A stretch of DNA of 64,000 nucleotides from Propionigenium maris DSM 9537 (GCF_027925155.1 NZ_BSDY01000006.1:186001-250000); one strand, 5' to 3'; shown: positions 44,677-54,262, counted from the stretch's first letter. Program-made: numbers and translations. The notes: generated from the letters alone by a model not told the origin.

Positions 44677-45675
44677 CTACTTATCCAAATTAAATGTAGC
44701 TATAAAGGACTCCACGAGGATCTCCTCATCCCCCTGTCCGCTCTTGAACTTATATTCGATCTCCAAGAGCTCATTGAGCTTCTTCAGAAGAAACTCCTCC
44801 CTGAACCTGTTAAGGAGTTTGAACTTGAGAAACAGCGGGTAGGGGTGCATTGGCCTTCCTGCCCCTGTGGTAAAGTGGTCCTTTACACTGTTATATACCC
44901 TGTCCTTGAAGGCATTGTAGGAGGTGCTGTAGGAGATGGTCCCCTTCTTCTCCAACTGCTTCAGTTTGTAGAGGGTATCCAGCTCCCCTGTAAGGGCGTA
45001 GAGGAATCCCATATAGGACTTGTCGTGCTTCAGGTGGTTCAGAAGCTTGGCAGTATTTCCAGCAAGGAAATCACCTATGAGAACTCCCAGGTTGTAGTCC
45101 TTGGAGTAGGAGACGATACCCTCAATCCTTTCAAAGGAGAAGGGCTCTCCATCGAGGAAGAGTTTTACCTTCTCCACCTCATTTCTCACAAGGGCTGAGT
45201 TATCATCCAGCATATCTAAGAGCCTCTGAGCCTCACCCTCGGAGATACTGAGTTCTCTAGTGATATAGAAGAGTAGGGCCTTCTTCTCCCCGGCCTGTCT
45301 GGCCTCTACCACCTTAAAGAGCTTGGAGGCTACCTTTAGGATGGGGTCGGTCTTCTTTAGGGCGTTCTTAGCCTTCCCATACTCATCCAGGTTCTCCTCG
45401 TAGGTCACAACTACGATCTTATTGGTAATAACGAAGTTTTCCAGGATGGAGAGGAACTTATCCCCCTTCCTCATGGCATTGAGTCTCTTTAGAACCAGAA
45501 GCTCGGTCCCGCCGAACATAGAGTTTATAGAGAGGGACTGGAGGAAGCCCTCCTCCTCCTTGAGCCCTGCATCATAGTATTTTTCCACGATACCAGGGTT
45601 CTCCTCCCTGATCCTTTTAATCAATTCATTATATTTTAATTCCAGGGGAATATCCCCATATAAGAAATACAGCAT
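44677..45675 (-). CDS. holA: DNA polymerase III subunit delta
   Basis: HolA is the clamp-loader wrench that opens the beta clamp. The protein begins MLYFLYGDIPLELKYNELIKRI and shows SMFGGTELLVLKRLN, VVTYEENLDEYGKA, SISEGEAQRLLDMLDDNSALVRNEVEKVKLFL and GFLYALTGELDTLYKLKQLEKKG, the usual delta pattern. Sequence conservation in this family is low but order and length (about 332 aa) fit. ATG 45675 has GAGGTGA five bases upstream; the longer GTG/ATG reading from 45705 lacks one. A TATAAT box lies upstream on the minus strand. It stands alone. Confidence 0.85.
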   Translation of the reverse strand: MLYFLYGDIPLELKYNELIKRIREENPGIVEKYYDAGLKEEEGFLQSLSINSMFGGTELLVLKRLNAMRKGDKFLSILENFVITNKIVVVTYEENLDEYGKAKNALKKTDPILKVASKLFKVVEARQAGEKKALLFYITRELSISEGEAQRLLDMLDDNSALVRNEVEKVKLFLDGEPFSFERIEGIVSYSKDYNLGVLIGDFLAGNTAKLLNHLKHDKSYMGFLYALTGELDTLYKLKQLEKKGTISYSTSYNAFKDRVYNSVKDHFTTGAGRPMHPYPLFLKFKLLNRFREEFLLKKLNELLEIEYKFKSGQGDEEILVESFIATFNLDK

Positions 45676-45748
45676 ATCATTCACCTCACAAATAGATGCT
45701 ACCATTATACACGAAGTATTGGAATTACACCAAGTTTAAATACTATCC

Positions 45749-47260
45749 CTAGTAGACCTCCCTCTCCTTGAGGTACTGTCCCCCTACAAAGAGCCCAATG
45801 ATAATGATCAGGTTGAGGGAGCTCATAGCTGCACTCTCTAAAAACATCTTGTTGGATGCCAGGGAGTAGTTTGTAAGGGATGCCAGGGGAAGGACACTTC
45901 CCGTCTGCATGGTGTAGGTGATGGTGAACTCCCCGAAGATGATGGCAAATATCTGCAGGAAAACAGATATGAGGATATTCTTCAGTATGGGGAGCTCTAT
46001 GTGGGTAAAGATCTTTAAACTACTGGCCCCATCCACCCTGGCTGCCTCCCTTATATCCTCTGGAAACTTAGTCACATACTGAAAGAGAAAGGAGTAAGCT
46101 ATGGGAACGCTGGTAAGGAAGTAACCAGCTATAAGGAGAACCCCCAGGGGGATATACCACAGGATATTCATGTAGATGAGGGTGATAGCTAAAAATGCAC
46201 TGGACATACCAAAGGTGGAAAAGATAATGTAGTTGGTTATCTTAGTGTAGTTCCTCAGTATGAGATAGGTAAATATCAGGGTGAGCACTGAAACGCATCC
46301 TGATATTGCCAGGGAGTTGATAAGTCCCTTAATTACCGGATAGGATGCATTTAAATCCCGGGAAAATAAACCTATAAATGATGTAAGGCTGAACCTTCCC
46401 CTGTAGAAATCAAAGAAGGCAAAGATCAGCCCTGTTCCCACGATGAGGTACTGTACAGCCATGTAGATAAGGGAGATGATCCCCACCAGGAAGCTAGTCT
46501 TCCTGATACTCTGCTTCCCGTGAAGCTCATAGGCCTCTATCCTCTGTCCTGCTGAGTTGAGCAGGGTAAGGAGGATAAATTGTGTGATCCCCAGGGCAAA
46601 GGCTCTGGAAAAATCAAAACTCCCCATGAGGGTGGTGGCTATGACCACCTCCAGGGTTGAGAAGTTTATCCCTCCAAGGGAGAGGATTATGGCAAAGGAT
46701 GTAAAGCAATACACAAATACCAGGAAGAATCCCCTGAAAAGCTGGGGCATTATCAGGGGGAGCTTTACAGAGAGGAAGATCTTCCTCTCTCCGGCCCCGT
46801 CTACCCTGGCAGCTTCCAGTATCTCCCCGGGGATGGCCCTCATCCCCTCAGCGATATACTTGAGGAAGATGGGGGAGTTGTAGAAGGTATTGGCTATTAT
46901 AATTGCCTTTAAAGTATAAAGAACCTGGAAGTTCCTGAGGAACTCCAGGTTGAATATAATTGAAAATGATACAATTGTGGAGATGACCGGGAAGAAGAAG
47001 GGAATGAAGATAAGCCCCTCTATGAACCTAGCCATCTTATTTTTATTGTAGGTGATGTAGTATGCAGGCACTATTGCAACTATAAAGGAAAATAGAGCCG
47101 ATATAAGAGCCTGTTTTGTAGTAAATACAACTATCTTCAGTGTATCTGCTGAAAGGACCTCCAGGAGGTCCTCTGGGTTAAAGAAATCCCTGGCAAAGAA
47201 CCCAATGGGAAGGAGCCACAGGAGCAGATACAGGGTGTTAAGAATAAAGTTTTTCTTCAT
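45749..47260 (-). CDS. ABC transporter permease, ThiP/FbpB type (two fused modules)
   Basis: The 503-residue membrane protein has about twelve helices in two similar halves, as in ThiP and iron FbpB permeases. Each half has the EAA loop that contacts the ATPase: EILEAARVDGAGERKIFLSVKLPLI and DIREAARVDGASSLKIFTHIELPIL. The upstream binding protein resembles thiamine-binding ThiB, suggesting thiamine or its phosphates as substrate. No ATPase gene follows, which is unusual. It starts eight bases after the binding-protein stop and lies in the same operon. Confidence 0.85.
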   Translation of the reverse strand: MKKNFILNTLYLLLWLLPIGFFARDFFNPEDLLEVLSADTLKIVVFTTKQALISALFSFIVAIVPAYYITYNKNKMARFIEGLIFIPFFFPVISTIVSFSIIFNLEFLRNFQVLYTLKAIIIANTFYNSPIFLKYIAEGMRAIPGEILEAARVDGAGERKIFLSVKLPLIMPQLFRGFFLVFVYCFTSFAIILSLGGINFSTLEVVIATTLMGSFDFSRAFALGITQFILLTLLNSAGQRIEAYELHGKQSIRKTSFLVGIISLIYMAVQYLIVGTGLIFAFFDFYRGRFSLTSFIGLFSRDLNASYPVIKGLINSLAISGCVSVLTLIFTYLILRNYTKITNYIIFSTFGMSSAFLAITLIYMNILWYIPLGVLLIAGYFLTSVPIAYSFLFQYVTKFPEDIREAARVDGASSLKIFTHIELPILKNILISVFLQIFAIIFGEFTITYTMQTGSVLPLASLTNYSLASNKMFLESAAMSSLNLIIIIGLFVGGQYLKEREVY

Positions 47261-47268
47261 TTCTTCTC

Positions 47269-48234
47269 CTAATTCTTAAGAAGGCTGGAGAGCTCCTTCT
47301 TCCACTTATCTAGGTTTTCAAGGGCTTCCTCTCCATCTATTGTAACTACCTTTTCAGGTACAGGAACATACTTGTAGTCCTCTGGAAGCTCTACATCTGT
47401 TACTGGGAACATATAGTTCTTGGCAGCCAGCATCTTCTGGAACTCATCCTTGAGGATATAGTCCATAAACATCTTGGCTCCATCCTTGATCTCTTTCTTT
47501 TTCACAAGGGAAGCTCCCTCAAGGTAGATATATCCACCCTCCCTTGGGATAAAGCTGGCATACCTATCGGCATCTCCCCCCTGATAGAAGTACACACTGC
47601 TGGAAGCATAACCAGCCATCATAGGAGCCTCCCCTGCAGTGAACTTTGCAAAGGACTCGTTCCACCCTGGAGTAACTGTAAGAACAGCAGGCTTCATCTC
47701 ATCCCAGAACTCTAGCCACTTATCTCCGTAGAGGGCGATAGTCCACAGCATAAACTCCTTACCAGTGGATGAATCCGGTCCAGGAAGGATAAGACTTCTC
47801 TCCATCTTCTTGATATCTTCAAAGGATGCAGGGACCTCCTTTAGTTCTTGGGCATTGTAGTTTATAGCCATTGCACCGTAGTCAAAGGGAGTGGAGTGCC
47901 ACTCAGGGTCCATGATGAACTCCTCCTTGGCTATCCTGTCAGCTGTAGCAGGTTTGTAGGCAGCAATTAAGCCCTCTCTCTTGGCTATGGCAGCGTCGAC
48001 CTGGGTAAGGCCTATAACAACGTCTGCCTTTGGTCTTCTGGCCTCCAGCTTCATCCTGGGAACAACCCCCTTGATCCCCACATAGTTGATATCGATCCCC
48101 GTATCCGCCTTAAAGAGGGGAGCCACATCTGTAGCGATCCACTTCATAGATTCGGGACCGTAGACTGTGATCTCATCCTTGGCAACAGATAGAACAGAAA
48201 CAAGTAAAAATATTAACAGTATTAACTTTTTCAT
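47269..48234 (-). CDS. ABC transporter substrate-binding protein, ThiB-like
   Basis: A signal peptide (MKKLILLIFLLVSVLSVA) precedes a class II periplasmic binding fold. ITVYGPESMKWIATDVAPLFKADTGI, PKADVVIGLTQVDAAIAKREGL, TPFDYGAMAINYN and LPGPDSSTGKEFMLWTIALYGD match the thiamine/ferric-type family; the last segment is close to the ThiB tail of the substrate cleft. GSSV-like region SSSVYFYQGGD follows. Thiamine is the best guess; iron or another ligand is possible. No TPP riboswitch was found upstream. AGGAGA lies before the start. Confidence 0.82.
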   Translation of the reverse strand: MKKLILLIFLLVSVLSVAKDEITVYGPESMKWIATDVAPLFKADTGIDINYVGIKGVVPRMKLEARRPKADVVIGLTQVDAAIAKREGLIAAYKPATADRIAKEEFIMDPEWHSTPFDYGAMAINYNAQELKEVPASFEDIKKMERSLILPGPDSSTGKEFMLWTIALYGDKWLEFWDEMKPAVLTVTPGWNESFAKFTAGEAPMMAGYASSSVYFYQGGDADRYASFIPREGGYIYLEGASLVKKKEIKDGAKMFMDYILKDEFQKMLAAKNYMFPVTDVELPEDYKYVPVPEKVVTIDGEEALENLDKWKKELSSLLKN

Positions 48235-48339
48235 AAAAAATCTCCTCCAAAAGTAAAATTATTTCAAGGGAATTCTAACATTTTTAGGAGGAAAAAAAAA
48301 GAGGTTGGGCACTCTGGGCTACCCTATTCTCCCCCGGAA

Positions 48340-48392
48340 ATTTTAAAAGGGGACTCCGGTGAAAAGTGTTTATTGAGGAAGTAGGAGAGATA
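48340..48392 (+). other. GC-rich paired block between divergent genes
   Basis: Near 48331-48361, CCGGA and TCCGG pair around a loop containing an AATTTTAAAA stretch and GGGG that could pair with the CCCC just upstream. It lies between thiB-like and lolCE-like divergent genes. It could be a leader element or an operator. I cannot match it to a known riboswitch. Confidence 0.3.
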
Positions 48393-48401
48393 GTGTATAA
48401 T
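48373..48401 (+). promoter_or_regulatory. Promoter of the lolCE-lolD unit
   Basis: TTGAGG (48373-48378) and TATAAT (48396-48401) with 17-base spacing. Confidence 0.75.
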
Positions 48402-48436
48402 TGACTGAATAACCGAGATAGACGAAGGAGAGAGCC

Positions 48437-49600
48437 GTGATAGAGTTTTTCATAGCAAAAAAGCATATAATAGAGAGAAAAAAACAGAGTCTGATAGCTA
48501 CTCTTGGAATAACCATAGGTGTGGCGGTACTTATTGTTTCCATAGGGATAGCCAACGGGCTGGATAAGAATATGATAAGCAGCATCCTCTCCATCACCTC
48601 CCATGTGGTGGTGCAGGAGAGCGGGGATATAGAGGATTACAGAGATATACAGGAGAAGATAGATGCCATCCCCGGGGTAAAGGGATCCGTTCCCAAGATA
48701 TCCACCCAGGGGATCCTGAAATACAGGGGAATCTTCGGCAGCTATGTTTCCGGTGTAAAGGTAGAGGGACTGGACCTTGAAAACGCCAAAGTGGCCATGG
48801 AGCTGGATAAGCAGATAGTAGAGGGGACTATGGACTTTAAGAAACCAACGGAGATCCTCATAGGAAAGGAGCTCTACGACAGCCTGGGTGCAAGACTCGG
48901 GGATGAGGTGTCCCTTGTATCAGCAGACAACAGGGAGATAAGGTTTAAGATAGGGGGGGTATTCCAGAGCGGTTACTATGAGTATGACACAAGCCTTGTA
49001 ATGCTGCCTCTTAAGGCGGTGCAGGTGCTCACCTACTCGGGGGATGTGGCAGGAAAGATAGATGTGATGCTTCACAATGCCTATGATTCCGACAGGGTGG
49101 CTAAAACCATAAGCGATGACCTGGGGCTCTACACAAGAACCTGGGGAGACCTGAATAAGAACCTTCTGGCAGCCCTTTCCCTGGAGAAGACCGTGATGAT
49201 CCTGGTATTCTCCCTCATCGTTGTAATAGCGGGATTTGTGGTGTGGGTGACCCTTAACATGCTTGTAAGGGAGAAGACAAAGGATATAGGGATAATGAGA
49301 TCCATGGGGTTTGGAAGTCAGAGGATAATGAAGATTTTTCTCATAGAGGGAATGATCCTTGGTCTTGCAGGTATCCTTATTGGAACGGCAGTGGCCCTTG
49401 GAATCCTCTGGTATGTAAAGAACTACTCCATAGCCCAGATAACCTCCATCTACTACCTGACCAAGGTACCTGTGGAGATAACAGCTAGGGAGGTACTGAC
49501 AATAATGGGAGCCAATGTGGCGATAATCTTTATCTCTAGTATATTCCCAGCATACAGAGCAGCAAAACTACAACCGGTGGAGGCGTTAAGATATGAATAA
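48437..49600 (+). CDS. ABC transporter permease, LolC/LolE family
   Basis: The 387-residue protein has the MacB/FtsX-type plan: one helix near the N-terminus ([25 protein letters not shown]), a large periplasmic domain (about 45-250), and three C-terminal helices. [21 protein letters not shown] and [28 protein letters not shown] are diagnostic of LolC/E. It ends in [16 protein letters not shown]. The family extracts outer-membrane lipoproteins from the inner membrane with LolD. GTG start with GAAGGAG upstream. It overlaps the ATPase gene by 8 bases. A single permease probably forms a homodimer. Confidence 0.9.
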   Translation: MIEFFIAKKHIIERKKQSLIATLGITIGVAVLIVSIGIANGLDKNMISSILSITSHVVVQESGDIEDYRDIQEKIDAIPGVKGSVPKISTQGILKYRGIFGSYVSGVKVEGLDLENAKVAMELDKQIVEGTMDFKKPTEILIGKELYDSLGARLGDEVSLVSADNREIRFKIGGVFQSGYYEYDTSLVMLPLKAVQVLTYSGDVAGKIDVMLHNAYDSDRVAKTISDDLGLYTRTWGDLNKNLLAALSLEKTVMILVFSLIVVIAGFVVWVTLNMLVREKTKDIGIMRSMGFGSQRIMKIFLIEGMILGLAGILIGTAVALGILWYVKNYSIAQITSIYYLTKVPVEITAREVLTIMGANVAIIFISSIFPAYRAAKLQPVEALRYE

Positions 49601-50300
49601 CAGAAACGGAAAAAAGGTAATATTAAAGCTGGATAAGCTGAATAAACATTATAAGGACAAGAAGAGGGACCTGCACATTATAAGGGACCTGGACCTGGAG
49701 GTGACCGAGGGGGAGCTGGTATCCATCCTGGGGAAATCCGGATCGGGAAAATCCACCCTTCTGAACCTCATAGGACTTCTGGATAAACCAGACACTGGAA
49801 GGATCTACTTTGATAATGTAGAGGTGGATAACCTCAAGGGTACCAATATAGATCAGATAAGAAATGAGATGCTGGGATTTGTGTTCCAATTCCACTACCT
49901 TCTTCCAGAGTTTACAGCCCTTGAAAATGTAATGATGCCAGCCCTGGCTAAGGACTTCAACAGGAAGGCGGAGATAGAGGAGAGAGCTATGAAGCTCCTA
50001 GAGGAGGTGGAGCTGGCAGACAGAGCCCACCACAAACCAAATGAGCTGAGCGGAGGAGAGAAGCAGAGGGTGGCCATAGCAAGAGCCCTTATAAACTCCC
50101 CTAAGATCCTCCTGGCAGACGAGCCTACTGGTAACCTGGATGAGGAGACCAGTGAGAGGATCCACGACCTCTTCCACAGGATAAACAAGGAGATGAACCA
50201 GTCCATCGTTGTGGTGACCCACTCAAGGGAACTGGCTAAGATATGCCACAGGAGGCTCTACCTCAAGAAGGGATCCCTTCACCAGGAGGAAGAGATATAG
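49593..50300 (+). CDS. lolD: Lipoprotein-release ABC ATPase LolD
   Basis: The 235-residue ATPase has Walker [23 protein letters not shown]-loop [19 protein letters not shown], signature [16 protein letters not shown] and Walker [16 protein letters not shown] followed by the H-loop histidine (VVVTHSREL). [11 protein letters not shown] is the LolD/MacB-type segment. With the preceding permease it would power lipoprotein sorting to the outer membrane. It is longer than the minimum by a short N-terminal extension (NNRNGKK). No terminator is obvious immediately downstream. Confidence 0.93.
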   Translation: MNNRNGKKVILKLDKLNKHYKDKKRDLHIIRDLDLEVTEGELVSILGKSGSGKSTLLNLIGLLDKPDTGRIYFDNVEVDNLKGTNIDQIRNEMLGFVFQFHYLLPEFTALENVMMPALAKDFNRKAEIEERAMKLLEEVELADRAHHKPNELSGGEKQRVAIARALINSPKILLADEPTGNLDEETSERIHDLFHRINKEMNQSIVVVTHSRELAKICHRRLYLKKGSLHQEEEI

Positions 50301-50456
50301 TATTTATGGGTCCTAGAGGGTAAATGGGAAGAAAAATTAAATAAATTAAAAATAAAAATAGGAAATTCCCAAAAGTGGGGTATAATCTTATTAATAGCAG
50401 AGATGCTTACAACATCGTAGCTTATACAAAAGGACTAGTGAGAGGATGTGATTTGA

Positions 50457-51002
50457 ATGAGAATGATTATCCATGGGAGACATTTAGAGGTAACTGAAGC
50501 GATTAGAACACATGCAGAGAAAAAGGTAGGAAGAATCAAAAAGTACTTTAATAATATTATGGAAGTTGATATAACTCTATCGGCAGCTCGTCTTAAAACC
50601 GTACCATACCACACAGCAGATGTTCTGGTATATATCAACGGTCACAAGATAAAAGCAAGTTCAACAGATGAAGACCTTTATGCAGCTATAGATGAAGTTG
50701 TAGACGTACTTGAGACCCAGATCACAAAGTATAAGGAAAAGTTAAGAGACGACAAGCATGCGGGAGCTGTAAAAAAGGTTAAGTACAATCCTGTCACTAA
50801 AACTGTAGAAAAGGAAGCAGTAAGAAGGGTAGTAGAGACAAAGGTGTCTCCTAAACCTATGGATGTAGAGGAAGCAATTATGCAGCTGGAAGTTCTGAAC
50901 CATGATTTTTATGTATTTATGAACTCAGAGACTGAAGAGATGAATGTTGTATATAGAAGAAGAGACGGAGACTACGGTCACGTAGAACCAGGTTGGAAGT
51001 AA
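50457..51002 (+). CDS. hpf: Ribosome hibernation promoting factor, long form
   Basis: Long HPF causes 100S ribosome dimer formation in stationary phase or stress. The N-terminal domain (residues 1-100) shows MIIHGRHLEVTEAIRTHAEKKVGRIKKYF and VLVYINGHKIKASSTDEDLYAAIDEVVDVLETQI. A basic linker precedes the C-terminal dimerisation domain (PMDVEEAIMQLEVLNHDFYVFMNSETEEMNVVYRRRDGDYGHVEP). The long form is typical of Firmicutes and Fusobacteria. A TATAAT box lies at about 50391. A terminator follows. Confidence 0.96.
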   Translation: MRMIIHGRHLEVTEAIRTHAEKKVGRIKKYFNNIMEVDITLSAARLKTVPYHTADVLVYINGHKIKASSTDEDLYAAIDEVVDVLETQITKYKEKLRDDKHAGAVKKVKYNPVTKTVEKEAVRRVVETKVSPKPMDVEEAIMQLEVLNHDFYVFMNSETEEMNVVYRRRDGDYGHVEPGWK

Positions 51003-51015
51003 AAAGTAATATAAC

Positions 51016-51042
51016 GGGTCGGCACTTAGCCGACCCTTTTAT
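51016..51042 (+). terminator. Intrinsic terminator after hpf
   Basis: GGGTCGGC/GCCGACCC stem with ACTTA loop and T-rich tail. Confidence 0.93.
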
Positions 51043-51047
51043 TATTA

Positions 51048-51135
51048 AGGAGAGCATAGAATAGAATTTATAAAAAATTCCGTGAAGTAATAAGTGTTCC
51101 AACTGATTATCATGATGCAACGTCACCTTGCTTTT
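51048..51135 (+). repeat. Repeat C
   Basis: Closely matches 28765-28850: ATAGAATTTATAAAAA, GAAGTAAT, TGATTATCATGATGCAACGTCAC. The end hairpin is imperfect here (GCAACG with CCTTGC). Confidence 0.75.
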
Positions 51136-51161
51136 TATGTAGTCTACTTTTTCCCTGGCTG

Positions 51162-51190
51162 TTGCTATTTTAAATTGTAAGTGATATAAT
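51162..51190 (+). promoter_or_regulatory. Promoter of the cob genes
   Basis: TTGCTA (51162-51167) and TATAAT (51185-51190) with 17-base spacing. No cobalamin riboswitch lies between this promoter and cobU. Confidence 0.7.
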
Positions 51191-51227
51191 CGGAGATAAT
51201 AAAAACGGTAATTAGGGGTGGAAAAAG

Positions 51228-51788
51228 ATGGGTAAAATCACCTATGTCACTGGGGGAGCCAGAAGCGGAAAGAGTACCTTTGCTGAGAAGTATGTGGTGG
51301 AGAGTAAGCTGCCTAAGGTATATGTGGCAACAGCAATTCCCTTTGACAATGAGATGAAGCTAAGGGTAGAGAAGCACAGGGAGCAGAGAGGAAGTCAGTG
51401 GCTCACCATAGAGGGGTATAGAGGCCTGGGTGAAAAGCTTAAGGGGAATATAACCGAGGAGAAGATAGTTCTTCTGGACTGCCTCACCAATATGGTAAGT
51501 AACCTTATGATAATGGAGAGGGAGTATGACTGGGACAATATCTCCAAGGAGGACCTGCACAGCCTAGAGGAAGAGGTCAGGGGAGAGGTAGAGGAGATAC
51601 TCGAGTATATAGATAGATCGGATATAGAACTTGTAGTGGTATCCAATGAGCTGGGGATGGGACTGGTTCCTCCCTACGCCCTTGGAAGACACTTTAGAGA
51701 TATAGCAGGAAGGATGAACCAGATGATCGCCGAGAGAGCCCACGAGGCCTATCTCATAGTATCAGGACTTCCTGTAAGATTAAAGTAA
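51228..51788 (+). CDS. cobU: Adenosylcobinamide kinase / guanylyltransferase
   Basis: CobU phosphorylates adenosylcobinamide and then attaches GMP to make AdoCbi-GDP. The P-loop TGGARSGKSTFAEKY starts the protein. YVATAIPFDNEMKLRVEKHREQR contains the guanylylated histidine region. VVSNELGMGLVPPYALGRHFRDIAGRMNQMIAERA is the diagnostic C-terminal motif. Length 186 aa is normal. It leads cobU-cobS-cobC-cobT, the nucleotide-loop assembly pathway, which suggests corrinoid salvage. Confidence 0.95.
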   Translation: MGKITYVTGGARSGKSTFAEKYVVESKLPKVYVATAIPFDNEMKLRVEKHREQRGSQWLTIEGYRGLGEKLKGNITEEKIVLLDCLTNMVSNLMIMEREYDWDNISKEDLHSLEEEVRGEVEEILEYIDRSDIELVVVSNELGMGLVPPYALGRHFRDIAGRMNQMIAERAHEAYLIVSGLPVRLK

Positions 51789-51840
51789 TTTAAAGATTAG
51801 AGATCCGAGATAGAAAAAAAGAAAAATTTGGAGGAAGATA

Positions 51841-52584
51841 ATGAAGGGATTAATGCTATTATTTCAATTTATGACAAGACTGCCGGTACCGGGGAAGCAC
51901 GACTACGATGCTGATGAGATGGGGAAAAGCTTTAAGTTCTTTCCCATAGTGGGAATGGTAATAGGAGTAATCCTTTGGGGAGCCTACCTGGTTCTGTCTA
52001 ACTATATAAGCAACAGATACGCCTTGGCACTTCTGGTAGTTCTTCTGGAAGTTGTACTTACTGGAGGACTTCACCTGGACGGCCTGGCTGATACCTTCGA
52101 CGGAATATTCAGTTACAGAAGTAAGCACAGGATGCTTGAGATAATGAGAGATTCAAGACTTGGAGCAAATGGTGCCCTGGCACTTATCATAGGGTTCCTA
52201 CTAAAGATATTCCTTCTGGTAGAGGTTGGATTCTCGGTACTTCTTATTATGCCTGTAATAGCAAGGTTAAACTCGGTGGTAAATGCAGGGGTAGCTAAGT
52301 ATGCAAGACCTACTGGAATGGGGAAAGCCCTTGTTGCCAACACAAATGGAGCAGGTGTGGCAGTAGCTACTCTCCTTACAGCAGGGTTTACCCTTGGAGT
52401 GGCACCTGTTTTAGAGGGTAATATCATGGGATGGCTTCTGACTATACCAGTGGCTATGATCCTTGGAGCATACTTTGCAAAGCTTATGGAGAGAAAGATA
52501 GGCGGAATAACCGGAGATACCATGGGAGCAGTGGTAGAGCTTACAGAGGTAGTGGTGCTCTTTACAGCGGCTATTATCTTCTAG
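51841..52584 (+). CDS. cobS: Adenosylcobinamide-GDP ribazoletransferase (cobalamin synthase)
   Basis: CobS is a membrane enzyme joining AdoCbi-GDP and alpha-ribazole. The N-terminus FQFMTRLPVPGKHDYD is typical. GGLHLDGLADTFDGIFSYRSKHRMLEIMRDSRLGANG is the family motif with its acidic residues. At least six helices follow, ending in GGITGDTMGAVVELTEVVVLFTAAI. Length 247 aa is standard. GAGGAAG precedes the start. The gene follows cobU by 52 bases. Confidence 0.95.
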   Translation: MKGLMLLFQFMTRLPVPGKHDYDADEMGKSFKFFPIVGMVIGVILWGAYLVLSNYISNRYALALLVVLLEVVLTGGLHLDGLADTFDGIFSYRSKHRMLEIMRDSRLGANGALALIIGFLLKIFLLVEVGFSVLLIMPVIARLNSVVNAGVAKYARPTGMGKALVANTNGAGVAVATLLTAGFTLGVAPVLEGNIMGWLLTIPVAMILGAYFAKLMERKIGGITGDTMGAVVELTEVVVLFTAAIIF

Positions 52585-52593
52585 GAGGCTGCC

Positions 52594-53190
52594 ATGGGAA
52601 GACTGATCTTAGTGAGACACGGGGAGAGTGAGCTGAACAGGGATGGAATATTCTATGGACAGCTGGACCCTGAACTCACAGAAAAAGGGGTAAGACAGGC
52701 TAAGGAGGCCAAGGAGATACTGAGGGCCTTCCACTACGATGAGATCTATGTGAGCGACCTGGTGAGAGCAAGGGATACAGCAAGGATCCTTAACCACAGG
52801 GAACTGGAGGTCATTGAAACAGAGAGGCTCAGGGAACTGAACTTCGGTATCTTTGAGGGACTCAAGTATGAGGAGATCCTTGAAAAGTATCCAGAGGAGG
52901 AAGCCCTCTGGAGGGAGAAGTGGCAGGACTACGACTATGAAAGTGGTGAAAGTGTAAGGGAACTTCAGAGGAGATCTGTAGAGTTTATCGAGGAGAAGCT
53001 GGAGGAGGAGAAGGATATCCTGGTGGTAGCCCACTGGGGAGTAATCAACTGTGTACTCAGCCACTACCTCACCGGTGGACTGGAGGGGTACTGGAAGTTT
53101 GCCACAGATAACTGCGGGATCGCAGTGATTAACTTCAGGGACAAGTTTCCTGTACTGGAAGGACTGAATATAGGGGGGAAGAAGCTTTGA
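52594..53190 (+). CDS. cobC: Alpha-ribazole phosphatase (histidine phosphatase family)
   Basis: CobC dephosphorylates alpha-ribazole phosphate for CobS. The phosphoglycerate-mutase-like signature LVRHGESELNRDGIFYGQLDPELTEKG carries the catalytic histidine; VSDLVRARDTARIL, LNFGIFEGLKYEEI and VVAHWGVINCVLSHYL (second histidine) complete the site. Length 198 aa is usual. AGGAGG is 6 bases upstream, close to the cobS stop. Context makes the CobC role more likely than a general phosphatase. Confidence 0.92.
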   Translation: MGRLILVRHGESELNRDGIFYGQLDPELTEKGVRQAKEAKEILRAFHYDEIYVSDLVRARDTARILNHRELEVIETERLRELNFGIFEGLKYEEILEKYPEEEALWREKWQDYDYESGESVRELQRRSVEFIEEKLEEEKDILVVAHWGVINCVLSHYLTGGLEGYWKFATDNCGIAVINFRDKFPVLEGLNIGGKKL

Positions 53191-54239
53191 AGCTTTTAAA
53201 TGAAACACTTGAATATATAGAGGGGCTGGATAGGGAAGCCCAGGAGAAGGCCAAGAAAAGACTGGATAGCAGGATGAAACCTGTGGAAAGTCTGGGGAAG
53301 CTGGAGAAGATAGCAGTACAGGTAGCGGGAATTACCGGTAGGGTATTCAACAGCGCAGAGAGAAGGTGTCACATCGTGGCCTCTGCTGACAATGGAATAG
53401 TGGAGGAGGGAGTATCCTCATGTCCGGTGGAGTACACCAGGATAGTATCTGAGGCTATGCTCAACAAGATAGCGGCCATAGGGATACTGTGCAGAAGTAT
53501 AGGGGCGGACTTTAAGCTTGTGGATATAGGGATAAAAAACAGCATCCCGAGGGAGTATCCAAACCTCTACAATAAAAATATAGCCAGGGGAACTAAGAAC
53601 TTTGTTCACGGAGCGGCTATGAGCACAGAGGAGTGCGTGGCAGCGGTGGAAGCCGGAATAGAGATGATAAGGGACCTTAAGGAGGACTACGACGTATTCT
53701 CCAACGGGGAGATGGGAATAGCCAATACCACTACAAGCTCAGCGGTACTCTACGGAATCACCGGAGCACCCCTGGATGATATAGTCGGTAGGGGAGGAGG
53801 TCTCTCAGATGAGGGCCTTATGAAGAAGAAGAGGGTCATAAAGGAAACAGTAGAGGGGAACAACCTTCTCAAAGGAGATCCCATGGAGATCCTGAAGCAT
53901 GTAGGGGGACTGGACATAGCATGTATGGTGGGGATGTATCTGGGAGCAGCCAGATACAGAAAGCCAATGCTTATAGACGGGTTTATATCTGGGGTTGCAG
54001 CCCTTGCAGCCTACAAGATAAATCCCCACACAAGGGAGTATATGATAGCTACCCACAGAAGTGAGGAGCCTGGAGTGAAGGTAATCCTGGAGGAGCTTCA
54101 GCTGGAGGCTATGCTGAATATGGATATGAGACTGGGTGAGGGAACGGGAGCGGTCCTTGCTTACCCTATAGTAACCGGTGCCCTGGAAGTGATAAAAAAC
54201 ATGAAAAAAGTAGATGAGGTCTACGACCTCTTTGGATAA
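53187..54239 (+). CDS. cobT: Nicotinate-nucleotide-dimethylbenzimidazole phosphoribosyltransferase
   Basis: CobT makes alpha-ribazole phosphate from nicotinate mononucleotide and a lower-ligand base. GKLEKIAVQVAGITG, VASADNGIVEEGVSSCPVEYT, GEMGIANTTTSSAVLYGITG and RGGGLSDEGLMKKK are CobT signatures. The catalytic glutamate sits in LGEGTGAVLAYPIVTGAL near the end. Length 350 aa is standard. The TTG start overlaps the cobC stop by four bases, so translation is coupled. A terminator follows. Confidence 0.95.
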   Translation: MKLLNETLEYIEGLDREAQEKAKKRLDSRMKPVESLGKLEKIAVQVAGITGRVFNSAERRCHIVASADNGIVEEGVSSCPVEYTRIVSEAMLNKIAAIGILCRSIGADFKLVDIGIKNSIPREYPNLYNKNIARGTKNFVHGAAMSTEECVAAVEAGIEMIRDLKEDYDVFSNGEMGIANTTTSSAVLYGITGAPLDDIVGRGGGLSDEGLMKKKRVIKETVEGNNLLKGDPMEILKHVGGLDIACMVGMYLGAARYRKPMLIDGFISGVAALAAYKINPHTREYMIATHRSEEPGVKVILEELQLEAMLNMDMRLGEGTGAVLAYPIVTGALEVIKNMKKVDEVYDLFG

Positions 54240-54262
54240 AAGGCCTCAGGGCCTTTTTTTCT
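54238..54262 (+). terminator. Intrinsic terminator after cobT
   Basis: AAAGGCC/GGCCTTT stem with TCAG-type loop and T tract. Confidence 0.88.

Noticed and set aside
48235-48436. TPP riboswitch before the ThiB-like gene
   Set aside because: The conserved CTGAGA and ACCTGATCTGGATAATGCC motifs are absent on either strand.
51140-51227. Cobalamin riboswitch before cobU
   Set aside because: The leader between promoter and start is under 40 bases and lacks the B12-box motif.
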